From: Eubacterium sp. CAG:274
Lineage (GTDB): Bacteria > Bacillota > Clostridia > Lachnospirales > CAG-274
DNA: 40,703 bases
Direction of reading: 5' to 3'
Assembly (NCBI GenBank): GCA_000432155.1
Contig: FR888476.1
Location: forward strand, 1 to 40,703
The notes under the pieces were generated by a model. That model saw nothing but the letters and a program-made list of their open reading frames with translations, made no database searches and was not told the DNA's origin. How positions within the stretch are numbered: the first letter of the stretch is position 1; every line of letters starts with the position of its first letter. The translations under genes and the position numbers were made by a program. Shown here in pieces: positions 32,966 through 40,703 of the stretch.

Positions 32966-33979
32966 TTATCCTAAAGTTTTACCAAAAAATTCAACAGTCT
33001 TTTTAATTTTACCCATAAGGTTATCAAAGCTTTCAGGAGTAAGAGATTGTTTACCATCGCAAAGAGCCTTTTCAGGGTTATTATGAACTTCAATCATAAG
33101 ACCGTCAGCACCAGCAGCAATAGCAGCCATAGAAAGTGGTTCAACCATCCATCTCATACCGGCAGCGTGGCTAGGGTCAATAATAACTGGAAGATGAGTC
33201 ATTTTCTTAAGCATTGGCACAGCTGAAATATCAAGAGTATTTCTCATTGATGTTTCGAAAGTTCTTATACCTCTTTCACAGAGAATAACTTTTTCGTTAC
33301 CACCTGCCATAATGTATTCAGCACTCATCAAAAGTTCTTCAAGTGTATTTGCAAGACCTCTCTTTAAAAGAATTGGCTTATCAAGTTTACCTAACTTTTT
33401 AAGAAGTTCGAAGTTCTGCATATTTCTTGCACCAACCTGTATTACATCAACATCTTTAAATAAATCAATATGGCTTGAGTCCATAATTTCTGTTACTACA
33501 GGTAAGTTAGTTGTCTTGCCAGCATTGAGAAGAAGGGCAAGACCATTTTCGTGAAGACCCTGGAAAGAGTAAGGGCTAGTTCTTGGCTTAAAAGCACCAC
33601 CTCTTAAAAGTGTAGCACCACTTGCTTTAACATCAGAGGCTACTTCTTCCATCTGTTCTTTGCTTTCAACAGAACAAGGACCAGCAATTACTTGAAAATG
33701 TCCACCACCGATTTTTATACCATTTACATCAACAACAGTATCTTCTGGGTGCATTTTTCTATTTGCTTTTTTGTAAGGCTCCTGTATTCTCTTTACATCT
33801 TCAATAATTTCGTTTGCTAAAAGGTCGTCTTGGCTTAACTTAGTTGTATCGCCTACAAGACCAACAATTTTAGAGCTTTCGCCATCAGAAATATGAAGGG
33901 CAAAACCCATATCCTTTAAGTTGTTTTCAAGTTCATTTACTTTTTTTGCATCTGCATTTTTCTTTAATACAATAATCAT
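32966..33979 (-). CDS. aroF: DAHP synthase (class I-beta, with N-terminal regulatory domain)
   Basis: A 337-residue 3-deoxy-7-phosphoheptulonate synthase, which joins phosphoenolpyruvate and erythrose 4-phosphate as the first step of the shikimate pathway. Residues 1-70 form the small ferredoxin-like regulatory domain (MIIVLKKNADAKKVNELENN, then ISDGE). The barrel shows VIAGPCSVES, LLRGGAFKPRTSPYSFQG, VIQVGARNMQNFELL, ILLKRG and IDPSHAAG, which supply the substrate and metal ligands. Its ATG follows the dCMP deaminase stop with no gap, the binding site GAGGAGG lying inside that gene. It is the last gene of the five-gene minus operon that starts with ktrB, an unusual place for it. Confidence 0.96.
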   Translation of the reverse strand: MIIVLKKNADAKKVNELENNLKDMGFALHISDGESSKIVGLVGDTTKLSQDDLLANEIIEDVKRIQEPYKKANRKMHPEDTVVDVNGIKIGGGHFQVIAGPCSVESKEQMEEVASDVKASGATLLRGGAFKPRTSPYSFQGLHENGLALLLNAGKTTNLPVVTEIMDSSHIDLFKDVDVIQVGARNMQNFELLKKLGKLDKPILLKRGLANTLEELLMSAEYIMAGGNEKVILCERGIRTFETSMRNTLDISAVPMLKKMTHLPVIIDPSHAAGMRWMVEPLSMAAIAAGADGLMIEVHNNPEKALCDGKQSLTPESFDNLMGKIKKTVEFFGKTLG

Positions 33980-34441
33980 TTATTTTTCCTCCTCTTTCGT
34001 AAACATTTCAAAAGAAATACCACTTTGCTTGAGCATTTCAAGGCTCATTTCGTCTGGGTACATTTCTTCTGCTACAATACGAACAATACCTGCGTTTATA
34101 ATTTGCTTTGTGCACATAATACAAGGTGTTGCTGTAACATAAAGTGTACTGCCTTTACAGCTTGTGCCATTTACAGCACATTGAGTAATTGCATTGGCCT
34201 CTGCGTGAACAGCACGACAAAGCTCGTGTCTTTCGCCACTTGGAATACCTAATTTTTGTCTTAAACATTCATTTAAGTCACAGCAGTTAGGTAGTCCTTT
34301 AGGTGCTCCGTTATATCCTGTAGAAAGTACCTGATTGTCACGAACGATAACAGCACCTACATGTCGTCTAAGGCAAGTAGAACGCTTACTTGCCAATTCA
34401 GCCATACTCATAAAATATTCGTCCCAACTAATTCTTGCCAT
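33980..34441 (-). CDS. dCMP/deoxycytidylate deaminase
   Basis: A 153-residue cytidine deaminase-fold zinc enzyme that turns dCMP to dUMP for thymidylate synthesis. Zinc and catalytic motifs: HAEANAI (His79, Glu81) and TPCIMC (Cys107, Cys110). An early N-terminal segment, SWDEYFMSMAELASKRSTCLRRHVGAVIV, and the GYNGAP phrase are diagnostic of the dCMP deaminase/ComEB group; the insertion with CCDLNECLRQK gives a second metal-site Cys cluster. The methyltransferase gene precedes it by 2 nt and aroF abuts its stop, so it is embedded in an operon. Confidence 0.94.
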   Translation of the reverse strand: MARISWDEYFMSMAELASKRSTCLRRHVGAVIVRDNQVLSTGYNGAPKGLPNCCDLNECLRQKLGIPSGERHELCRAVHAEANAITQCAVNGTSCKGSTLYVTATPCIMCTKQIINAGIVRIVAEEMYPDEMSLEMLKQSGISFEMFTKEEEK

Positions 34442-34443
34442 AT

Positions 34444-35217
34444 TTATTCCTCAATTCTCTGTCTTACGGCCTCATAAATTAAAATGCCACCGGCAATACC
34501 TGCATTCATTGATTCAGCTTTGCCAGGCATAGGAATTTTAACTAAATCTGATGCCATTTCTGAAATTTCATCACTTAAACCATTTGCTTCGTTACCTATA
34601 ATAACAGCACAGGCTGTTGTCATATCAACTTTATAAGGTGTTGAAGTGCCTTTTAAATGAGCTGCAAGGGTTTTTACATTGTTATTTTTAAAATCTTCCA
34701 TTAAGTCCATAAGATTTAGATTTCTGTATATTGGTAAATGGAATATTGAACCCATAGTGGCTCTGATAACTTTAGGATTGTAAATGTCTACACAGCCTTT
34801 TGAAAGAAAAATTCCGTCAGCACCAGCAGCATCAGCCGTACGAATTAAAGTACCCATATTTCCAGGGTCTGTAACATTTTCAAGAACTACAAAGAAAGGC
34901 GAATTGCCATAGTCCACATTAGTTACATCAAATTCCTTTATGTGACAGACAGCAAGTATACCCTGTGGATTTACAGTTTCGCTTATTTTTTCAAAAAGAC
35001 TGTCTTTTACAGTATAAACACTTTCAAAATTTATGTCTTCGGAATAGCTTTCTGCTTTAAGCAAATATTTTATTTCCCAAGAATTTGGTATTTCCTCTAC
35101 AAGTCTTTTGCCCTCAAGTATAAAAAGACCAGTTTTATCTCTTTCTTTTTTAGCTTTAAGGGCATTAACTTCTTTTATAATTTTGTTTTGATTACTTTCT
35201 ATAATTATATTTTCCAT
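34444..35217 (-). CDS. TrmH-family RNA 2'-O-ribose methyltransferase
   Basis: A 257-residue SPOUT methyltransferase. The N-terminal substrate-binding domain (KKERDKTGLFILEGKRLVEEI) is like that of 23S rRNA methyltransferases RlmB/TsnR. The catalytic knot has the three family motifs: ENVTDPGNMGTLIRTADA, VIIGNEANGLSDEI and IPMPGKAESMNAGIAGGIL, which bind S-adenosylmethionine. The exact rRNA or tRNA site cannot be told. Located 3 nt after ktrA and 2 nt before the deaminase gene. Confidence 0.93.
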   Translation of the reverse strand: MENIIIESNQNKIIKEVNALKAKKERDKTGLFILEGKRLVEEIPNSWEIKYLLKAESYSEDINFESVYTVKDSLFEKISETVNPQGILAVCHIKEFDVTNVDYGNSPFFVVLENVTDPGNMGTLIRTADAAGADGIFLSKGCVDIYNPKVIRATMGSIFHLPIYRNLNLMDLMEDFKNNNVKTLAAHLKGTSTPYKVDMTTACAVIIGNEANGLSDEISEMASDLVKIPMPGKAESMNAGIAGGILIYEAVRQRIEE

Positions 35218-35220
35218 ATC

Positions 35221-35871
35221 TTAACTGAATTTTGCAATATTGGCGTTTTCACCAATAACAACTAAAGTATCTGTTTCTAAAATTTTTATATCTGGGGGAG
35301 GAGTGACAATAACATCTCCACCACGCTTTATAGCAACAACATTTATGCCATATTTTGCTCTAATATTAGCATCTTGTAATGTCTTATCTACCCATTTATC
35401 TACAACGCCTATTTCTGCAATACCAAATTTATCAGAAACAGTAATGTACTCTAAAACATTTGATGTTACAAGACTTATAGCCAATCTCTGACCACTATCT
35501 CTTTCAGGCATAAGTACCTTATCAGCACCAACTTTTTCAAGAAGTTTCTTCTGAGGAGTACCAATAGCCTTAGCAATTACGGTTTTTACACCTTTTTCCT
35601 TTGCATACATTGTTGCCATAATACTGGCCTCGAGAGATTCGCCAATGGCAACTATTACTACATCAAAGTTATTAAGACCTATATATTGCATAGCATCTTC
35701 ATTCATTACATCTAACTGCATAACATCGGTTGCAATATGCTCCATTTGCTTTACAGCTTCCATATTTTTGTCGCAACCCATAACATCATAGCCACTAGCT
35801 ACAAGGGTTTCAACTACGGCACGCCCAAAACGGCCAAGACCTATAACTGCAAACTGTTTATTATTTTTCAT
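35221..35871 (-). CDS. ktrA: KtrA-type K+ channel regulatory subunit
   Basis: A 216-residue cytosolic RCK protein that gates the KtrB channel. RCK_N: Rossmann fold with GLGRFGRAV (11-19) and an acidic residue ending strand 2 (DVMGCDKN) for nucleotide binding, followed by DVVIVAIGESLEASIMAT. RCK_C: residues 135-216 (EIGVVDKWVDKTLQDANIRAKYGINVVAI), the domain that in several species binds cyclic di-AMP. ktrB lies 25 nt upstream in the same operon, with GGAGG in the gap. Function follows from family and pairing. Confidence 0.94.
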   Translation of the reverse strand: MKNNKQFAVIGLGRFGRAVVETLVASGYDVMGCDKNMEAVKQMEHIATDVMQLDVMNEDAMQYIGLNNFDVVIVAIGESLEASIMATMYAKEKGVKTVIAKAIGTPQKKLLEKVGADKVLMPERDSGQRLAISLVTSNVLEYITVSDKFGIAEIGVVDKWVDKTLQDANIRAKYGINVVAIKRGGDVIVTPPPDIKILETDTLVVIGENANIAKFS

Positions 35872-35896
35872 ATTATCCTCCCTAATCCTTAGTTTA

Positions 35897-37294
35897 TTAA
35901 CCTACAAGAAGTTTGTCCTCAGGAAAATGAATATAGTTTTTATTATGTTTTTTGTTCTTTGTCAATGCAATAGCTACAGAAATAGGACCAAGTCTACCCA
36001 TATACATACACAAAATGAGGACTATTTTTCCTCCGTTTGATAGGAAGTGGGTAATACCTGTTGTAAGACCTACTGTACATTGTGCAGAAACAACTTCAAA
36101 TAATATATCTAAATATTCCATATGAATAGGTGTGCGTGCCTCTGTCCAAGTCATTATTACACTAGCACCTATTGTGATTGTAACCATCATCATTACTACG
36201 GCAAGTGCTTTCTGAAGTGTATAAAAAGGTATGTTTTTGTGGAAAACATTTATAGACTCTCTACCTCGTATTACAGCCCATACAGCTAAGAAGAGAATGG
36301 CTGATGTTACAGTTTTAACACCGCCGGCTGTACTGGCAGGAGAACCACCTATATACATAAGCACTATGGAAATTACCTTTGAGGCATATGTCATATTGCC
36401 TTGTCCCATAGAATCAAAACCAGCTGTTCTCAATGTTACAGACTGGAATAGACTTGCCATAATTTTGTGGAAAAATGAAAAATTTCCTATTGTGTATGGA
36501 TTAAAGTATTCAGCAATGAAAAAGAACAATCCACCAAATATAATAAGAACTGCTGTTGTTATAAGTGCAATTTTAGAATGAAGTCTAAGTTTTTTTACAA
36601 CATAATTTATATGGAGTTTGTGTTCCTTTGCAAATTTTAGGTGAGTGGTAAAGTCGGAATAAACTGGAAAACCTAAACCACCAACTACTATAAGGCACAT
36701 TACTGTAATATTTACAATTACATCCCCTGAAAAAGGAATAAGGGAGTTATCTCCAAGTATATCAAAGCCAGCATTACAAAAGGCTGATACAGAGTGGAAT
36801 ATTCCATAAAAAATTCCTCTGACAAAACCATATTGAGGTATAAATCTCAATGAAAGGAAAAAAGCACCTATAAGTTCTACTACAAAAGAAAATTTAAAAA
36901 TATAAATTGTAAAACTTACAAGACCATGTCTTTGGCTAAGATTAAAGGATTCCTGTATAACAATTCTTTCTTTTAATGTTATTTTTTTGCCCACGGCTAT
37001 GAAAAGCATTGTAACCATAGACATAAATCCAATACCACCAATTTGTATAAGCATAAGTATAATAAGTTTACCTAAAATATTCCAATGATAGGCTGTAGAA
37101 ACGGCAGTAAGTCCAGTAATACACACAGCAGAAGTAGCTGTAAAAAGTGAATCTACAAATGGAGTAAATGTAAAGTCTGCCGAACATATTGGTAAACTCA
37201 AAATAACAGCACCAAACAGTATAACAGTTAAAAAGCCTAATGTTATAATCTGAGATGAGTCAAGCTGTCTTAAAAGGTGTAAAAATTTTGACAC
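35897..37294 (-). CDS. ktrB: KtrB-type potassium transporter
   Basis: A 465-residue membrane channel-like K+ (Na+-coupled) transporter. The four filter loops, each with the key glycine, can be read: SAVCITGLTAVST, SAFCNAGFDIL, SVTLRTAGFDS and SAQCTVGLTTG. The start is set at GTG 37294, 9 nt after AAGGAG; a TTG at 37303 touches the binding site and is too close. It heads the five-gene minus operon. The leader is under 50 nt, leaving no room for the cyclic di-AMP riboswitch that precedes some ktr operons. Confidence 0.95.
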   Translation of the reverse strand: MSKFLHLLRQLDSSQIITLGFLTVILFGAVILSLPICSADFTFTPFVDSLFTATSAVCITGLTAVSTAYHWNILGKLIILMLIQIGGIGFMSMVTMLFIAVGKKITLKERIVIQESFNLSQRHGLVSFTIYIFKFSFVVELIGAFFLSLRFIPQYGFVRGIFYGIFHSVSAFCNAGFDILGDNSLIPFSGDVIVNITVMCLIVVGGLGFPVYSDFTTHLKFAKEHKLHINYVVKKLRLHSKIALITTAVLIIFGGLFFFIAEYFNPYTIGNFSFFHKIMASLFQSVTLRTAGFDSMGQGNMTYASKVISIVLMYIGGSPASTAGGVKTVTSAILFLAVWAVIRGRESINVFHKNIPFYTLQKALAVVMMMVTITIGASVIMTWTEARTPIHMEYLDILFEVVSAQCTVGLTTGITHFLSNGGKIVLILCMYMGRLGPISVAIALTKNKKHNKNYIHFPEDKLLVG

Positions 37295-37339
37295 AAAATA
37301 CAACTCCTTAAATTATTTTAAAATATGTTGTAAAATTTC

Positions 37340-37368
37340 TTGTAAAATTAAAAAATAAATGTTAAAAT
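37340..37368 (+). promoter_or_regulatory. aroC promoter
   Basis: TTGTAA (37340-37345), 17 bp, TAAAAT (37363-37368). It reads away from the divergent ktrB gene. Confidence 0.6.
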
Positions 37369-37448
37369 GTATGAGTACATTTAGATTATTATAATATCTT
37401 TTGCATTATTTTTCAAGCATATTGATAATTTTTATAAGAGGTGATTTT

Positions 37449-38540
37449 TTGTCAGGTTCAACCATAGGAAATATATTTAAGATTACAACATGGGGAGAAT
37501 CTCATGGTAAAGGATTGGGAGTAGTTATTGATGGCTGTCCTGCAGGAATTCCTTTATGCGAAGAAGATATTCAAGTCGATATGGACAGAAGAAAACCCGG
37601 CAGTAATAAGTATGGTACAAAGAGAAGCGAAAGCGATACTATACAGATTATGTCTGGTGTTTTTGAAGGTAAAACCACCGGAACACCAATTTCTTTAATG
37701 GTAATAAATGCTGACCAAAGGTCTAAAGACTATTCTAATATTATGAATGTTTACAGACCGGGACACGCTGACTTTGGCTTTGAAACTAAGTATGGTTTTA
37801 GAGATTACAGAGGTGGTGGTCGTTCATCAGGTCGAGAAACACTTGCTAGAGTTGCAGCTGGTGCTGTAGCCAGAAAAATATTAGAAAATCTTGGTGTTCA
37901 AGTAAATGCCTATGCTAAGGCTATAGGTGATGTAGAAATTGAAACCATTGATATGAATGAGAGATTTAATAATCCACTTTGTATGCCAGATAAAAATGCA
38001 GCAGAAAAAGCACAGGCTCTGCTTGATAAGGCGATGAGTGAAAATAATTCAGTTGGTGGTATAGTAGAATGTGTCGTAACTGGTATGCCTGCTGGTGTAG
38101 GCGAACCTGTTTTTGATAAACTTGATGCCTCTCTTGCAAAGGCTGTTTTATCAATAGGAGCTACTAAGGGCATAGAATTTGGTCTTGGATTTAAGGCTGC
38201 AAAGGCTATGGGTTCTGAAAATAACGACGAATTCTATATGGATAATGGGAAGGTAGTCAAGTATACAAACAATTCAGGTGGCATTCTTGGAGGTTTTTCT
38301 GACGGAAGTGATATTGTTTTCCGTACAGTATTTAAGCCTACACCGTCTATTTCATTGGAACAGAAGACTGTTAATAACAGCGGAGAAAATACTACCATTT
38401 CTATTACAGGTCGTCACGACCCAATTATTGTACCTCGTGCAATAGTGGTAGTGGAGGCTATGACTGCTATTACTTTGGTGGACTTATTGCTTACAAATAT
38501 GGCATCAAGAATTGAAAATATAATTAAATTTTATAAATAG
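37449..38540 (+). CDS. aroC: Chorismate synthase, TTG start
   Basis: A 363-residue enzyme that forms chorismate from EPSP with reduced FMN. The family opening is seen straight after the start: GNIFKITTWGESHG (signature 1), later YRPGHADFGFETKYGFRDYRGGGRSSGRETLARVA in two pieces around residues 105-140, and GRHDPIIVPRA near the end. I set the start at TTG 37449, six bases after AAGAGGTGA; an in-frame ATG at 37401 adds 16 residues not found in the family and lies ahead of the binding site. Final length is normal. lysA follows after 15 nt, so the two probably share a transcript. Confidence 0.95.
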   Translation: MSGSTIGNIFKITTWGESHGKGLGVVIDGCPAGIPLCEEDIQVDMDRRKPGSNKYGTKRSESDTIQIMSGVFEGKTTGTPISLMVINADQRSKDYSNIMNVYRPGHADFGFETKYGFRDYRGGGRSSGRETLARVAAGAVARKILENLGVQVNAYAKAIGDVEIETIDMNERFNNPLCMPDKNAAEKAQALLDKAMSENNSVGGIVECVVTGMPAGVGEPVFDKLDASLAKAVLSIGATKGIEFGLGFKAAKAMGSENNDEFYMDNGKVVKYTNNSGGILGGFSDGSDIVFRTVFKPTPSISLEQKTVNNSGENTTISITGRHDPIIVPRAIVVVEAMTAITLVDLLLTNMASRIENIIKFYK

Positions 38541-38555
38541 AAAGGAAACTTACAA

Positions 38556-39806
38556 ATGTCTAAGATTAATACTAAGGTAACAGATTCAGTAGATTTTTTT
38601 AAGGGTAATAAGCCTAGCGATCTTACAGCTAAGTTTGGTAGCCCACTTTATGTATACAGCGAGGAAATTTTAAGACAGCGTTGTAGAGATGTAAAGAACC
38701 TTGTTAAGTATCCAAAGTTCAGCGTAAACTATTCTGCAAAGGCTAACAGCAACCTTGCTTTCCTTGAAATCGTTCACGAAGAAGGCTTAAATGTAGATGC
38801 TATGAGCCCAGGCGAAATCTTTGTTGAATTAAAGGCTGGTTTTAAACCAGAACAGATTTTCTACATAAGTAACAATGTTACAGCAGAAGAAATGAAGTTT
38901 GCTATTGACCACGATGTTCTTATTAGTGTTGACTCTGTTTCTCAGCTTGAAACTTACGGTAAGCTTAATCCAGGTGGAAAGATTGCTGCTCGTTTCAATG
39001 GTGGTATTGGTGCAGGTCATAGCGAAAAGGTTGTTACAGCTGGTAAGAAAACTAAGTTTGCTGTAAACCCTGAATTTATTCCACAGTTTAAGAAAGTCCT
39101 TGCAAAGTATGACTTAAAGCTTGTTGGTATTAACCAGCACATTGGTTCACTCTTTATGGACGGCAAGCCATATGTTGAAGGTGTTAAGGCTATCTTAAAT
39201 ATTGCAAAGCAGTTTGATGACCTTGAATTTGTTGACCTTGGTGGTGGTTTCGGTATTCCTTACGAAAAGTTAAATGACCAGCCAAGACTTGATATGGTTG
39301 AATTAGGTAAGCAGCTTGACGAAGTATTCGAACAGTTCGTTAAGGATTATGGTAAGGAAATTACATTTAAGATTGAACCAGGTAGATATGTTTCTGCTGA
39401 ATGTGGTGTACTTTTAGGTACAGTTACAGCAGTTAAGCACAATGGCGAAGACAAGTACATTGGTACTGATATTGGTTTCAATGTTCTTCAGAGACCTGTT
39501 ATGTATGATTCTCACCACGATATTGAAGTTTACAACGATAGCGACAATACAGAAGATGTTACAGTTGTAGGTAATATTTGTGAATCTGGCGATATTCTTG
39601 CTAAGCACAGAATTTGCCCAGAAATGCATGTTGGTGACACTATGGCTATGCTTGATGCAGGTGCTTATGGTTACTGTATGGCATCTAACTACAACAACAG
39701 ATTAAGACCAGCAGAAGTTCTTATTCGTGAAAACGGCGAAGCTGTTCTTGTTCGTGAAAGAGATGAATTAGAAGACTTAACTAGACATATGAAGTCTATT
39801 AAGTAA
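38556..39806 (+). CDS. lysA: Diaminopimelate decarboxylase
   Basis: A 416-residue PLP enzyme that makes L-lysine from meso-diaminopimelate. PLP lysine is Lys62 in NYSAKANSN; other family sites: DAMSPGEIFVELKAGF, INQHIGSLF, DLGGGFGIPY (phosphate loop), EPGRYVSAECG, the second-subunit active-site CESGD, and GAYGYCMASNYN near the end. Fold type III decarboxylases such as carboxynorspermidine decarboxylase are the alternative, but CESGD and the terminal motif favour LysA. Codon choice is noticeably biased (AAG, AAC, CAC common), suggesting strong expression. GAAAGGA precedes the ATG. A strong terminator follows. Confidence 0.93.
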   Translation: MSKINTKVTDSVDFFKGNKPSDLTAKFGSPLYVYSEEILRQRCRDVKNLVKYPKFSVNYSAKANSNLAFLEIVHEEGLNVDAMSPGEIFVELKAGFKPEQIFYISNNVTAEEMKFAIDHDVLISVDSVSQLETYGKLNPGGKIAARFNGGIGAGHSEKVVTAGKKTKFAVNPEFIPQFKKVLAKYDLKLVGINQHIGSLFMDGKPYVEGVKAILNIAKQFDDLEFVDLGGGFGIPYEKLNDQPRLDMVELGKQLDEVFEQFVKDYGKEITFKIEPGRYVSAECGVLLGTVTAVKHNGEDKYIGTDIGFNVLQRPVMYDSHHDIEVYNDSDNTEDVTVVGNICESGDILAKHRICPEMHVGDTMAMLDAGAYGYCMASNYNNRLRPAEVLIRENGEAVLVRERDELEDLTRHMKSIK

Positions 39807-39825
39807 TAAATATTGAGCAATGATG

Positions 39826-39854
39826 CCCTGTGGTTTTTTCCACAGGGTATTTTT
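39826..39854 (+). terminator. Terminator of aroC-lysA
   Basis: CCCTGTGG pairs with CCACAGGG around TTTTTT, then TATTTTT. The LUD gene starts only 16 nt later, so it may be reached by read-through or by a promoter I did not see. Confidence 0.88.
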
Positions 39855-39869
39855 ACAGGAGGGATAATT

Positions 39870-40499
39870 ATGAATCAAAAGGAAGTCTATAAGGAAACTT
39901 TAGCTAACACAATAATTAAAAATCTTGAAACAAGAAATATGGAAGGCTATTATGTAAAGACAGCTGAAGAGGCTAGGGAAAAGGTGCTTTCTCTTATGGA
40001 AGACGGTAGTTCTGTTTCTTGGGGTGGCTCTTGTACTTTAGTAGATGCAGGTATTATTGATGCTGTTTACGAAAGTGGAAAGTATAAGATTGTTGATAGA
40101 GATAAGGCAGATGATAGAATACAGGCTATGCACGAGGCTCTTTCTTGTGATAATTTCTTAATGAGTACAAATGCCATTACTTTTGACGGTCAGCTTGTGA
40201 ATATTGACGGTATGGGCAATAGATTAGCAGCTCTTATTTTTGGACCAAAGAATGTTATTGTTGTAGCAGGTATGAATAAATGTTCTGCTGATTTAGACTC
40301 AGCTATGAAAAGAGCAAGAAATAAGGCTGCTGTTACAAATGCTATAAGATTTGGTACAGCTACACCTTGTACAAAAACAGGCCATTGTCACGATTGTAAG
40401 AGTCCAGAAACTGTCTGTTGCCAGTTTGTAACAACTAGATATTCTAAAATTAAAAATAGAATAAAGGTTGTTCTCGTTGGAGAAGATTTTGGTTATTAA
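39870..40499 (+). CDS. LUD-domain protein (LutC/DUF162-like)
   Basis: A 209-residue protein of the LUD domain group, named for lactate-utilisation proteins. Family phrases: SVSWGGSCTLVDAGI, MSTNAITFDGQLVNIDGMGNR and VIVVAGMNKCSADLDSAMKRARN. The C-terminus carries a Cys cluster (CTKTGHCHDCKSPETVCC) that could bind metal. Its partners LutA and LutB are not nearby, so lactate oxidation cannot be claimed; stand-alone LUD proteins of this kind are common in Clostridia and of unknown role. The ATG at 39870 follows AGGAGGG; an in-frame ATG at 39813 would run through the preceding terminator. Confidence 0.88.
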   Translation: MNQKEVYKETLANTIIKNLETRNMEGYYVKTAEEAREKVLSLMEDGSSVSWGGSCTLVDAGIIDAVYESGKYKIVDRDKADDRIQAMHEALSCDNFLMSTNAITFDGQLVNIDGMGNRLAALIFGPKNVIVVAGMNKCSADLDSAMKRARNKAAVTNAIRFGTATPCTKTGHCHDCKSPETVCCQFVTTRYSKIKNRIKVVLVGEDFGY

Positions 40500-40510
40500 T
40501 ATATGTATTG

Positions 40511-40538
40511 ACAGAGTACCATAGCGTACTCTGTTTTT
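40511..40538 (+). terminator. Terminator of the LUD gene
   Basis: ACAGAGTAC pairs with GTACTCTGT around a 6-nt loop, then T5. Confidence 0.9.
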
Positions 40539-40540
40539 AA

Positions 40541-40615
40541 TGAATCGGGAAGATAGACCCGATGGCTTGACTTGTCAAGCCACAAATAACAGAGTTATTT
40601 GTTCTGACCAATGAA
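40541..40615. repeat. Three-hairpin repeat element, tandem unit 1
   Basis: TGA, then hairpin A (ATCGGG and CCCGAT around AAGATAGA), B (TGGCTTGAC and GTCAAGCCA around TT), C (ACAAATAAC and GTTATTTGT around AGA), then the linker TCTGACCAATGAA. Compared with the copy at 32891, stem A has changed on both sides (GGA/TCC to GGG/CCC) and stems B and C also keep pairing. Confidence 0.88.
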
Positions 40616-40680
40616 CCGAAAAGATAAATCGGACACACGAAGTGTGACTTTCAACAAAGTTGAAAGTTCTGACCAATGAA
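40616..40680. repeat. Three-hairpin repeat element, tandem unit 2
   Basis: Hairpin A (CCGA and TCGG around AAAGATAAA), B (CACAC and GTGTG around GAA), C (ACTTTCAAC and GTTGAAAGT around AAA), then the same linker TCTGACCAATGAA. Stems B and C share almost no sequence with unit 1, yet pairing and order are retained. Confidence 0.88.
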
Positions 40681-40703
40681 CCGAAAAGATAAATCGGACA
40701 CAC
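40681..40703. repeat. Three-hairpin repeat element, unit 3, cut by window end
   Basis: Hairpin A and the first arm of B, identical to unit 2 for 23 bases up to the last base of the window. The tandem array therefore continues beyond the sequence given. Confidence 0.85.

Noticed and set aside
37295..37448. Cyclic di-AMP riboswitch between ktrB and aroC
   Set aside because: The gap is short and AT-rich, without the GC-rich conserved core of that riboswitch.
38829..39629. Minus-strand frames inside lysA
   Set aside because: They are shadows of biased codons in lysA and have no binding site or protein-like features.

Overview
The window is AT-rich (by eye about one third G+C) and reads as the chromosome of a spore-forming Firmicute of class Clostridia, most likely a Lachnospiraceae-type gut anaerobe. 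The evidence is spoIVA, lipoproteins with Gram-positive-style lipoboxes, strong AGGAGG ribosome binding sites, Thr/Glu-rich linkers in exported proteins, pectin-degrading enzymes and a dockerin. Several genes start with TTG or GTG. No IS element, tRNA or rRNA gene was seen.

Layout. 1-1420: a CRISPR array of 22 repeats whose 30-bp repeat resembles the type I-B repeat of Clostridioides difficile. No cas genes are in the window and the array runs off its left edge. 1440-1950: a minus-strand 54-aa gene, a broken coding relic and a strongly altered CRISPR-like repeat. 2410-8090: a Ca2+-type P-ATPase, a membrane protein with a Cys/His C-terminus, a secreted transglutaminase-like protein behind a 217-nt leader, and a ZIP metal transporter with a palindromic operator on its start site. 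8190-13125: a LexA-controlled uvrB-uvrA operon. 13245-15874: metNIQ methionine importer. 15881-16106: a probable 120-nt non-coding RNA with two GCCCCTT motifs, then spoIVA (minus) and an HPr-like protein. 18056-24840: an operon of cytoplasmic polygalacturonase and secreted LRR protein, metA, a TetR regulator, and a secreted pectate lyase with dockerin. 24916-29547: an RND efflux pair. 29602-32148: an ECF sigma operon in which the secreted first product and the membrane-bound last product share one extracellular domain, three copies in total. 32311-32831: tandem paralogous small genes. 32966-37294 (minus): ktrB, ktrA, a TrmH-type methyltransferase, dCMP deaminase and aroF. 37340-40538: aroC, lysA and a LUD-domain protein.

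Functional links. Pectate lyase cuts pectin outside the cell and the cytoplasmic GH28 enzyme finishes imported oligogalacturonides. MetA (with Glu111, so probably acetyl-CoA dependent) and MetNIQ cover methionine synthesis and uptake. aroF and aroC belong to chorismate synthesis and lysA to lysine synthesis.

The least explained items are (i) a repeat family of three consecutive hairpins with covarying stems at 32891 and, in tandem, from 40541 to the window end; (ii) the ECF operon with its secreted double copy of the sensor domain; (iii) the C-rich small RNA beside spoIVA; and (iv) the altered repeat beyond the CRISPR array.
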